64,000 nt of DNA from Haloarchaeobius litoreus (GTDB lineage: Archaea > Halobacteriota > Halobacteria > Halobacteriales > Natrialbaceae), in contig NZ_JANHJR010000001.1 in assembly GCF_024495425.1 (NCBI RefSeq), positions 62,001 to 126,000 of the forward strand, read 5' to 3'. This document shows positions 45,997-54,119 of this stretch, piece after piece (the first letter of the stretch is position 1; each line of letters starts with the position of its first letter). The position numbers were made by a program, and so were the translations under genes. The notes beneath the pieces were generated by a model. It was given only the letters and a program-made list of their open reading frames with translations. It had not been told where the DNA came from and made no database searches.

Positions 45997-47850
45997 TTAC
46001 TGACCGAGCTCCTCGACGCTGACCGTGTAGCTGCCGGAGCCGGAGTAGGAGTCGACGAGGATGCCGATCTGCTGGCCGGCACTCACGTCGTCGAGCGTGA
46101 TCTGCTCCTGGCTGTCCGGGGTGATGGAGCGTCGGTCGTAGTCGTACTGGCTCGGCGTCCGACCGTCCGTCGTGACGTACAGGTCGAAGTCGGACCAGTT
46201 ACCGCCAGACAGCGAGATGGTGACCTGGCACGGGTTCTGCAGGTCGTTCGTCCACGTGTAGTCGTCCGAGTCGTAGTAGCCGTACAGGTAGCCGTTCGCG
46301 GAGCCCGTCGAGGACTCGTCACCGCAGCTCCCGCCGTCGTCGGACTCGACGGTGATGCTCACGGAGTCGGTGCTCGACGCGCCGTCGTCGTCGGTGACGG
46401 TGAGGCTGGCGCTGTAGTCGCCGGCCTCGCTGTAGGCGTGGGTGACCGTCGCGCCCGTCGCGGTCGCGCCGTCGCCGAAGCTCCACTCGTAGGAGCTGAT
46501 GGAGCCGTCGGTGTCACTGGAGCCGGAGCCGTCGAAGGTGACCTCCTGGCCGACCGTGACCGTCGCCGACGAGGCGTCGATGGACACCGTCGGGGCCTCG
46601 TTCTCCGGCGGGTCCGGGTCGTCGCCGCTGCCGACGAGGTTCGCGGCGTCGACGCGCCCGGCACCCTGCTGGTTCTCGGGAAGGCCGATGTCGACGGCCG
46701 TGTTCTTCAGCTGGTTGCGCAGCTCTGTGTTCGACCAGCCGGGGTTCGCCGCGAGGCCGAGTGCGGCGACGCCCGCCGCTGCCGGACACGCCATGGACGT
46801 GCCGGAGATGCGGTTGTACGGCGAGTCCGTCCACGTCGAGAGGATGTTCACGCCGGGGGCGACGACCTCCTGCTTCTCGCCGTAGTTCGAGAAGCTGGCG
46901 AGGTTCTCGTTCTCGTCGATGGCACCGACCGCGATACACTCGTCGTAGGCCGCCGGGTACGACACCGAGCCGGAGGAGTCGTTGCCGGACGCACAGACGA
47001 TGGTGACGCCGTTGTCCGCCGCGTAGCTGACTGCGTTCTTCATCGTGTTAGTGTAGCCGCCGCCACCGAGGCTCATGTTCACGATGTCCGCGCCCTGGTC
47101 GGCCGCCCACTGTACGGCGTCGGCGATGTCGCTGGTCGAGCCGCTGCCCTGCTCGGAGAGCGCACGGCCCGAGAGGATGCTGGAGTTCGACATCCCGGCG
47201 ATGCCGTCGCCGTTGTCCGTCGTCGCCGCCGCGATGCCGGCGACGTGGGTGCCGTGGTACTCGTTCGACATCGAGTCCGGGTACGGGTCGCCGTCGTCGT
47301 CGACGAAGTCGTAGCCCTCGTTCGAGCCGAACTGGCCCGCCAGGTCCGGGTGGTCGTACTTCACGCCCTGGTCGATGACCGCGATGGTGACGTCCTCGCT
47401 GCCGAGCGTGGTGTCCCACGCCGCGGGCGCGTTGACGAGCTGCAGCGCGTACTGGTCGCCGAAGCGCGGGTCGTTCGGCGTCGCGAGCGCGTGCAGCGTC
47501 TCGTTGAACTCGGCGTAGCGTACGTGGTCGAGTGACTCGAGCGTCTCGAGGATGTCGTCGTCCGACATCGTCGTGACCTCGGGCTTCGACAGCGCGATGT
47601 AGCTGAGGTCGTCGTTCTCGTGCGTGACCGACATCCCGTCCGGGAGCCGCTCGTCGTTCGCGGTCGCCGACGCGACGTCGGTCACCGAGTACGTGTTCGT
47701 GACACCCACGAGGATCTCGTTCGGTCGTGCGCCCGGTTCCCGCGACGGTGTCGCGGACGACAGTCCTGCGAACGCCGCTGCCGCCCCCACGGCACCAGTT
47801 GTCTTCAGGAAGGTACGTCGTCCCCAATCGTGACTGCTATCGTCTGTCAT
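45997..47850 (-). CDS. Subtilase 2 (halolysin-type) with PKD and PPC domains
   Basis: The 617-residue preproprotein begins MTDDSSHDWGRRTFLKTTGA (Tat). The S8 triad is Asp160 (VIDQGVK), His199 (HGTHVAG) and Ser352 (GTSMACPAAAG). A PKD-like Ig domain (about 425-505) and a PPC domain (about 520-615) follow. It is homologous to subtilases 3 and 4, and its PKD-coding DNA is almost identical to subtilase 3 over more than 60 nt. A TATA box (minus, 47878-47886) lies about 32 nt before the start. Confidence 0.95.
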   Translation of the reverse strand: MTDDSSHDWGRRTFLKTTGAVGAAAAFAGLSSATPSREPGARPNEILVGVTNTYSVTDVASATANDERLPDGMSVTHENDDLSYIALSKPEVTTMSDDDILETLESLDHVRYAEFNETLHALATPNDPRFGDQYALQLVNAPAAWDTTLGSEDVTIAVIDQGVKYDHPDLAGQFGSNEGYDFVDDDGDPYPDSMSNEYHGTHVAGIAAATTDNGDGIAGMSNSSILSGRALSEQGSGSTSDIADAVQWAADQGADIVNMSLGGGGYTNTMKNAVSYAADNGVTIVCASGNDSSGSVSYPAAYDECIAVGAIDENENLASFSNYGEKQEVVAPGVNILSTWTDSPYNRISGTSMACPAAAGVAALGLAANPGWSNTELRNQLKNTAVDIGLPENQQGAGRVDAANLVGSGDDPDPPENEAPTVSIDASSATVTVGQEVTFDGSGSSDTDGSISSYEWSFGDGATATGATVTHAYSEAGDYSASLTVTDDDGASSTDSVSITVESDDGGSCGDESSTGSANGYLYGYYDSDDYTWTNDLQNPCQVTISLSGGNWSDFDLYVTTDGRTPSQYDYDRRSITPDSQEQITLDDVSAGQQIGILVDSYSGSGSYTVSVEELGQ

Positions 47851-47877
47851 GAGACACCCATACCGACACCCTGTCCC

Positions 47878-47886
47878 CTATTTAAA
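47878..47886 (-). promoter_or_regulatory. TATA box for subtilase 2
   Basis: Minus-strand AAATTTAAATA, with strongly AT-rich surroundings (47880-47940). Predicts initiation about 47855. Confidence 0.65.
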
Positions 47887-48009
47887 TTTTTGTAGTACTG
47901 ATTGCTAATTTTAATCGATATACAAATTGTATTCTGGTTGTGAACAGTTGTGTACTGGGGGTTCGGGCGAACCGCCACGGCTTTGAGCGGCACCGAGAGA
48001 GGAGTGGGT

Positions 48010-48489
48010 ATGGACGAGCGATTCAGGCGGCTCCTGCCCGGTACGGAGCCGCATCCGCGGGCGCGCGTGGGACTGTTCGTCGACGGTCCGAACGTGCTCC
48101 GCGACGAGTTCGACGTCGACCTCGACGACGTCCGGACGGCCGCGACCGCCGTGGGTGACCTCACGGTGACCCGGCTGTACCTCGACGAGCACGCGACGCC
48201 CGGCCTCATCCAGGCGGCAGAAGCCCGCGGCTTCGAGGTCGTCGTCACCAGCGGCGACGTGGACGTGAAGCTCGCGGTCGATGCGACCGAGACCGTCGTG
48301 ACCGAGGCCATCGACACGCTGGCCATCGCCTCGCGCGACACCGACTTCAAGCCGGTGCTCGAGAAGGCGGGACGCTACGGCATCCGCACGCTGGCCATCG
48401 CGCCGGGCGAGCACGGCCGTTCGGACGCGCTCCGGAACGCCGCGAACGAGGACGTGGTCATCGACGACGACGCGTCGCTGTCCGGGTAG
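48010..48489 (+). CDS. NYN/LabA-like (PIN-fold) nuclease-domain protein
   Basis: The 159-residue protein has the NYN pattern: GLFVDGPNVLRDEFDVDL (first Asp about residue 22), SGDVDVKLAVDA, and LAIASRDTDFKPVLEKA with further acidic residues for metal binding. NYN proteins are PIN-like RNases acting on tRNA, mRNA or rRNA. It reads in the opposite direction to the proteases on both sides, so it interrupts the array. Start ATG 48010; upstream ATG at 47950 adds a non-family stretch. Confidence 0.85.
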   Translation: MDERFRRLLPGTEPHPRARVGLFVDGPNVLRDEFDVDLDDVRTAATAVGDLTVTRLYLDEHATPGLIQAAEARGFEVVVTSGDVDVKLAVDATETVVTEAIDTLAIASRDTDFKPVLEKAGRYGIRTLAIAPGEHGRSDALRNAANEDVVIDDDASLSG

Positions 48490-48540
48490 CGAACGGGGAG
48501 AAGGGCGGCGGGAGTGGTGAGTCCGAGGTGCCGTCTGTCC

Positions 48541-50421
48541 TTACTGGCCGAGCTCCTCGACATCCACGGTGAAGCTGCCGGAGCCGGAGTAGGAGTCGAC
48601 GAGGATGCCGATGTCCTGACCCGCGCTCGGGCTGTCGATGATGACCTGCTCGTCGCTGTTCATCGAGATGGAGCGCTTGTCGTAGTCGTACGTGCTGGGC
48701 GTGCGCCCGTCGAGGGTCACGTACAGGTCGAAGTCGGCGCTGCTCGGCCCGGTCAGGGAGACAGTGACCTGACACGGGTTGTCCAGACTGTTCGTGTAGG
48801 TGTACGACGTCGAGTCGTAGTAGCCGTACAGGTAGCCGTCCGCCGAGCCACCCGCGGACGTGTCGCCACAGCTGCCGCCGCCACCGCCGTCGGACTCGAC
48901 GGTGATGCTCACGGAGTCGGTGCTCGACGCGCCGTCGTCGTCGGTGACGGTGAGGCTGGCGGCGTAGTCGCCGGCCTCGCTGTAGGTGTGCGTGACGGTC
49001 TGACCGGTCGCCGAGCCACCGTCGCCGAAGCTCCACTCGTAGGAGCTGATGGAGCCGTCGGAGTCACTGGAGCCGGAGCCGTCGAAGGTGACCTCCTGGC
49101 CGACCGTGACCGTCGCCGAGGAGGCGTCGATGGACACCGTCGGTGCGCTGTTGTCGCCACCACCGCCGCCACCATCGCCGGCGGCGTCGACGATGTTGAG
49201 CGCGTCGACCCGGCCCGCGCCCTGCTCCTCCTCGGAGAGGCCGATGTCGACGGCCGTGTTCTTCAGTCGGCTGCGCAGCTCCGTCGGTGAGAGGGCGGAG
49301 TCGGCCGCCTTGCCCAGCGCCGCGACGCCGGAGGCCGCCGGACACGCCATCGACGTGCCGGAGATCTTGTTGTACTGACCGCCGAACTGGGAGACGTTCT
49401 CCGTCCAGGTCGACAGGATGTCGACGCCGGGTGCGGCGACGTCGAGGTTCGGGCCGTACTGCGAGAAGCTCGCGAGGTCCTCGTTGCTGTCGACGGCGGA
49501 GACCGCCACGCACTCGTCGTACGCGGCGGGGTACGACACCGAGCCCGAGCCGTCGTTCCCGGCCGCACAGATGGGGAGCGACCCGTTGCTGACGGCGTAG
49601 CTCACGGCGTTCTTCATGGTGTCCGTGTAGCCGCCGCCTCCGAGGCTCATGTTGATGATGTCCGCGCCCTGGTCGGCCGCCCACTCGACGGCGTCGGCGA
49701 TGTCCGTCGTGGAGCCGCTGCCCTCCTCGGAGAGTGCACGACCCGACAGCAGCGTCGAGTCCGAGATACCGGAGATCCCGGTGCTGTTGTCGGTGGTCGC
49801 CGCCGCGATGCCGGCGACGTGGGTGCCGTGGTACTCGTCCGCCATCGAGTCCGGGTACGGGTCGCCGTCGCTGTCGACGAAGTCGTAGCCCTTGTTGGTC
49901 CCGAACCGGCTCTGCAGGTCGGGGTGGTCGTACTTCACGCCCTGGTCGACCACCGCGACGGTGACGTCGGAGCTGCCCTGCGTCGTGTCCCACGCCGAGG
50001 GAGCACGCACCTGCTGGGGTGCGTACTGCTCGTCGAACAGCGAGTCGTTCGGCGTCGCGAACGCGTGTACGGTCTTGTTCTCCTCGACGTAGCGGACGCC
50101 CGACTGCTCTCGGAGTCGGTCCGCCATCGCCGATTCGGCCTGTGCTGCGGCCGCGTCCGGGAGCTCGACCGTGAAGTAGCCGAGGTTCTCGTTCCGGTGC
50201 GAGACGTTGGCCTGACTCGGTAGCTCGTTCTGCACGCTCGACTCCGCAGTCGACATGCTCGTTGCGGCCGAGACGCCCACGATGAGTTCGTTCTCATGCG
50301 GCTGCGGGTCCCGTCCGGGGGTCGCCGAGGTGATGCCCGCGAGTGCCGCGGCCGAAGCCGCCGCGCCCGTCGCTTGCAGGAAGGTACGTCGTGCCCACGA
50401 TTTCGTGTTATCGTCTGTCAT
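48541..50421 (-). CDS. Subtilase 3 (halolysin-type) with PKD and PPC domains
   Basis: This 626-residue preproprotein starts MTDDNTKSWARRTFLQATGA (Tat signal). The triad is Asp159 (AVVDQGVK), His198 (HGTHVAG) and Ser357 (GTSMACPAASG). Gly-rich linker, PKD domain and PPC domain follow. ATG 50421 is chosen over 50430. A TATA box (50452-50460, minus) lies about 35 nt before it. Its closest relative in the array is subtilase 2. Confidence 0.95.
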   Translation of the reverse strand: MTDDNTKSWARRTFLQATGAAASAAALAGITSATPGRDPQPHENELIVGVSAATSMSTAESSVQNELPSQANVSHRNENLGYFTVELPDAAAAQAESAMADRLREQSGVRYVEENKTVHAFATPNDSLFDEQYAPQQVRAPSAWDTTQGSSDVTVAVVDQGVKYDHPDLQSRFGTNKGYDFVDSDGDPYPDSMADEYHGTHVAGIAAATTDNSTGISGISDSTLLSGRALSEEGSGSTTDIADAVEWAADQGADIINMSLGGGGYTDTMKNAVSYAVSNGSLPICAAGNDGSGSVSYPAAYDECVAVSAVDSNEDLASFSQYGPNLDVAAPGVDILSTWTENVSQFGGQYNKISGTSMACPAASGVAALGKAADSALSPTELRSRLKNTAVDIGLSEEEQGAGRVDALNIVDAAGDGGGGGGDNSAPTVSIDASSATVTVGQEVTFDGSGSSDSDGSISSYEWSFGDGGSATGQTVTHTYSEAGDYAASLTVTDDDGASSTDSVSITVESDGGGGGSCGDTSAGGSADGYLYGYYDSTSYTYTNSLDNPCQVTVSLTGPSSADFDLYVTLDGRTPSTYDYDKRSISMNSDEQVIIDSPSAGQDIGILVDSYSGSGSFTVDVEELGQ

Positions 50422-50721
50422 GACACACAACGGCAGTCACGCCACCCGCACTTATATTTTTATGAACGCGTCATAAATTTATGCGAGTGTTATACAATTT
50501 GACCGGTAGTTCCTAGAAAGTTGTGTGTCGAACTGGTTAGAAACTAAAACAAACGCGCGCCTCGTTTCTACGCCGAACTATCGTGAACGTCTGAGGCTCT
50601 TAATACCACCGGTTATGGCGTTCGGAAACTCGAAGGGAGCCGGGACGGTGTTTGTCAGCAAAGTGATGAGTGCCGCCGTTCCGCCCCGAGCGCAGGGTTG
50701 TGAACCCCGGGTCGAGGTCGG
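50422..50721. other. 300-nt intergenic region between subtilases 3 and 4
   Basis: It contains the subtilase 3 promoter, with TATA minus-strand AAAATATAAG at 50452-50460, then an AT-rich tract (50456-50590) and no convincing gene. It is AT-rich like the other promoter regions of the array. Confidence 0.6.
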
Positions 50722-52296
50722 TTACTGCCCGAGTTCCTCGACGCTCACCGTGTAGCTGCCCGACCCCGAGTAGGAGTCGACGAGGATGCCGATGTCCTGG
50801 CCGGAGCTCACCGCGTCCGCGATGACCTGCTCCTGGCTGTCCTGCGTGATGGAGCGCTTGTCGTAGTCGCTCGTCGTCGGCGTGCGCCCGTCGAGCGTGA
50901 CGTACAGGTCGAAGTCGGCTCCGCTCGGTCCGTCGAGCGAGACGGTGACCTGACACGTGCTGTCGAGCGAGGTCGTGTACGTGTACGACTCGGAGTCCCA
51001 GTAGCCCGACAGCGAGCTGTCGGCGGAACCGCCGGTGGACGTGCTGCCGCAGTCGCCGCCGCCACCGCCGCCACCGCCGCCACCGTCACCGCCGACGATG
51101 TCGACGGCCGAGACGCGGCCGGCACCCTGCTCCTCCGCGGAGAGGCCGATGTCGACGGCCGTGTTCTTCAGCTTGCTCCGGAGCTCGGTCGCGCTGAGGC
51201 CGGGCTCGACCGCCTTACCGAGCGCCGCGACGCCGGAGGCCGCCGGACACGCCATCGACGTGCCGGAGATGCTGTTGTACGGCGAGTCGTTCCAGGTCGA
51301 GAGCACGTCGACGCCGGGTGCGGCGACGTCGAGGTTCGGGCCGTACTGCGAGAAGTCCGCGAGGTCCTCGTTCTCGTCGACCGCGGAGACCGCCACGCAC
51401 TCGTCGTACGCGGCGGGGTACGACACCGAGCCGGTGCCGTCGTTCCCGGCCGCACAGATGGGGAGCGACCCGTTGTTGACGGCGTAGGAGACCGCGTTCT
51501 TCATCGTCTCCGTGTAGCCGCCGCCACCGAGGCTCATGTTGATGATGTCCGCGCCCTGGTCCGTCGCGTACTCCACGGCGTCGGCGATGTCCGCGGTCGA
51601 GCCGCTGCCGCCGCCGAGTGCGCGGCAGGCGAGCAGGGTCGAGTCGGACATCCCGGCGACGCCCGTTCCGTTGTCGGTGGTCGCCGAGGCGATTCCCGCG
51701 ACGTGCGTGCCGTGGTTCTCGCCGCTGGGTGCCATCGGATCACCGTCGCCGCCGGCGAAGTCGCTGCCCTTGTTCGTCCCGAAGCGGCTCTGCAGGTCGG
51801 GGTGGGTGTAGTCGACACCCGTGTCGACGATGGCGACGGTCACGTCCTCGCTGCCGAACGTGGTGTCCCAGGCCGAGGGTGCGCCGACCTGCTGTGGCGC
51901 GTACTGCTGGTCGAACTTGGGGTCGTCTGGCTGCGCGAACGCGTAGTGCGTCGTGTTCCGCTCGACGTAGCGAACGCCCGACTGGCGCTCGATACGCGAG
52001 GAGACGGCGTCCATCGTCGAGGGTCCGTCGTCGCGGACCTCGACGGCGATGTAGCCGAGGTTGTCGTTCTCGTGTACGACGTTCGCGTCCGATGGTAGGT
52101 CTCGCGCTACCTGTCGCTGGACGGAAGCCATGCTTGTCGAGGACGAGATGCCGACGAGGAGCTCGTTCTCCTTCGCTCCCGGCTCTCGTCCCGGGGTGGC
52201 CTGGGTGAGTCCCGCGAAGGCGGCGGCACTCGCTGCGGCACCGGTCGTCTTCAGGAAGGTACGTCTGTTCGTACCGCGTTGGGTATCATCTGCCAT
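50722..52296 (-). CDS. Subtilase 4 (halolysin-type) with PPC domain
   Basis: This 524-residue preproprotein starts MADDTQRGTNRRTFLKTTGA (Tat signal) at 52296, chosen over 52305. The triad is Asp158 (AIVDTGVD), His195 (HGTHVAG) and Ser346 (GTSMACPAASG). A Gly linker joins the catalytic domain straight to a PPC domain; the PKD of subtilases 2 and 3 is absent. The catalytic domain is closest to subtilase 3. Confidence 0.95.
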   Translation of the reverse strand: MADDTQRGTNRRTFLKTTGAAASAAAFAGLTQATPGREPGAKENELLVGISSSTSMASVQRQVARDLPSDANVVHENDNLGYIAVEVRDDGPSTMDAVSSRIERQSGVRYVERNTTHYAFAQPDDPKFDQQYAPQQVGAPSAWDTTFGSEDVTVAIVDTGVDYTHPDLQSRFGTNKGSDFAGGDGDPMAPSGENHGTHVAGIASATTDNGTGVAGMSDSTLLACRALGGGSGSTADIADAVEYATDQGADIINMSLGGGGYTETMKNAVSYAVNNGSLPICAAGNDGTGSVSYPAAYDECVAVSAVDENEDLADFSQYGPNLDVAAPGVDVLSTWNDSPYNSISGTSMACPAASGVAALGKAVEPGLSATELRSKLKNTAVDIGLSAEEQGAGRVSAVDIVGGDGGGGGGGGGGDCGSTSTGGSADSSLSGYWDSESYTYTTSLDSTCQVTVSLDGPSGADFDLYVTLDGRTPTTSDYDKRSITQDSQEQVIADAVSSGQDIGILVDSYSGSGSYTVSVEELGQ

Positions 52297-52323
52297 GCCC
52301 ACCAATAGAAATCACCGCTGGGC

Positions 52324-52333
52324 ATTTATATCT
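52324..52333 (-). promoter_or_regulatory. TATA box for subtilase 4
   Basis: Minus-strand AGATATAAAT predicts initiation near 52301, five bases before ATG 52296 (nearly leaderless). Confidence 0.75.
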
Positions 52334-52489
52334 TGGCAACGCGGAACTGAATTAACTAGCGTTCAACACGACCAGTTGCCAGCTTCGAGTGACAGGTCCG
52401 CGCCCTCCGTGTAGAACTACTGGTCGGTAGACCGATAGAATCGAACCCAAATGATTACTGTCGCGTCCACACACGCACGACACAAGGAG

Positions 52490-53329
52490 ATGGATGCGCT
52501 CGACACCCCCGTCCTCGACAACCACATGCACCTCGACCCGGACCACGGCCGCGGGTTAGCGGCCGTCGACGACTTCGCACGGCTGGGTGGCACGCACCTG
52601 CTCGTCGTCAACAAGCCGTCCTGGCACCTCGGCGACCTGCCAACCGACCGCGAGTCGTTCCGGCACGTGTTCGAGACGACCGTCGACGTCGTCGCGGCCG
52701 CGACCGAGCGCCTCGACGGGCGCGCCTGGCCGGTGCTCGGCGTCCACCCCGGACTCGTCTCCCACCTCGTCGACGACGGATACACGCCCGAGGAGGCGCG
52801 CGACCTGATGCAGACCGGGCTCGACCTCGCGGCGGAGTACGTCGCCGACGGCCGCGCGCTCGCGCTCAAGTCCGGTCGCCCGCACTACGAGGTCGACGAC
52901 GCCGTCTGGGACGCCTCCAACGCGGTGATGCGCCACGCGTTCTCGCTCGGGGCCGAGGTCGACTGCGCGGTCCAGCTCCACACCGAGGCGAGCGACGACC
53001 TCACCGAGGTGGCCGAGTGGGCAGAGGACGAGGGGCTGGACCGCACGCACGTCGTCAAGCACTACGCCGGCGGCGAGCTCGCGGGGCCGATCCCGAGCGT
53101 CATGAGCGAGACGGACCGCCTCCGGGTCGCCGCCGCTTCGGACGCCCCGTTCCTCATGGAGACGGACTTCGTCGACGACCCCGACCGACCCGGCGCGGTG
53201 CTCGGCCCGAAGACCGTCCCCCGGCGCGTCCGCTGGCTGCTGGAGGAGGGTCACGACGAGGCCGTCAGGCGGGCGCACGTCGAGACGCCCGAACTCGTCT
53301 ACGACATCGACACCACCGCGGCGCTGTAA
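52490..53329 (+). CDS. TatD-related metal-dependent hydrolase
   Basis: The 279-residue protein starts MDALDTPVLDNHMHLDPDHG, with the N-terminal HMH metal-binding motif of amidohydrolase/TatD enzymes. GVHPGLVSHL, VQLHTEASDD and KHYAGG supply further His residues, and SDAPFLMETDFVDD supplies the C-terminal Asp. TatD proteins are 3' exonucleases/DNases; the archaeal branch is less sure. Start at 52490 instead of 52451 because related proteins begin at this point. Confidence 0.85.
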   Translation: MDALDTPVLDNHMHLDPDHGRGLAAVDDFARLGGTHLLVVNKPSWHLGDLPTDRESFRHVFETTVDVVAAATERLDGRAWPVLGVHPGLVSHLVDDGYTPEEARDLMQTGLDLAAEYVADGRALALKSGRPHYEVDDAVWDASNAVMRHAFSLGAEVDCAVQLHTEASDDLTEVAEWAEDEGLDRTHVVKHYAGGELAGPIPSVMSETDRLRVAAASDAPFLMETDFVDDPDRPGAVLGPKTVPRRVRWLLEEGHDEAVRRAHVETPELVYDIDTTAAL

Positions 53330-53464
53330 CCGCAGGGCCACCTGCCACGGCGTGGCCCGTGTGTTCCGAGCCACCACGCCGTGTCGTGTCCACGGACGGG
53401 AGTCTCGACCTGGAACGGCTCACCGTAGAGAAAGGCATTTCACTACGCCGGGGTAGGTTGTGGT

Positions 53465-54052
53465 ATGAGCACTCCCCCGACCGAATACTACTCGGCGGAA
53501 CGCTGGCAGAACTGGATCGACCGAGTCGAAGCGGAGGACGTCGACGCCGAGGACGAGGACTCGATGCGCGTGTTCGACCTCATGCAGGACGACGCGGCCA
53601 TCGCCGTCGCGAAGATCGTCTCCGCGACCGACGACGACGAGCTCGACGAGGAGGCGGCCTCCGAGAAGATCAACGAGATCGGCGACATCGTCTTCACCGA
53701 GCCCGAGTTCGACGACGAGGACAAGCTGTTCCTCGTCGGCAGCGTCCAGGAGAGCCTGAGCATCGTCCTCCACGCCGCGATGGAGTACATCCACGCCGGT
53801 GCCGCCGACGAAGCGTCCATCCCGGAGTACGTCTCGGCAGCCGCCGAGGCCGAGGCCGAGGAGGACATCGAGAGCGCCCGTGGCTACCTCGTGAAGGCGG
53901 GCACGCTCATCATCGACGGGGAGGAGCTCTCTCCCGAACTGGGCGAGGAGCTCGAGTACGGTCCGGTCGCGCAGTGGCTCAACGGCCTCGCCAGCCTCCA
54001 GTCCGCGATGGAGGACCCCGAGGTCGTCGAGGAGGACGAGGACGCCGAGTAG
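53465..54052 (+). CDS. DUF2150-family acidic protein
   Basis: The 195-residue protein is very acidic, has no membrane helix, and resembles the haloarchaeal DUF2150 family (MSTPPTEYYSAERWQNWIDR). Its helical middle (KINEIGDIVFTEPEFDDEDK onward) is typical of these. No function is known. It lies alone, 135 nt after the TatD gene and 67 nt before the pilin-like gene. Confidence 0.75.
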   Translation: MSTPPTEYYSAERWQNWIDRVEAEDVDAEDEDSMRVFDLMQDDAAIAVAKIVSATDDDELDEEAASEKINEIGDIVFTEPEFDDEDKLFLVGSVQESLSIVLHAAMEYIHAGAADEASIPEYVSAAAEAEAEEDIESARGYLVKAGTLIIDGEELSPELGEELEYGPVAQWLNGLASLQSAMEDPEVVEEDEDAE

Positions 54053-54119
54053 TCGGAGCTTACACCCCGGTAATTTGGTCATAAGGGTTTTACTCGCGCC
54101 AAGCTAATCAGCGCGTAAC

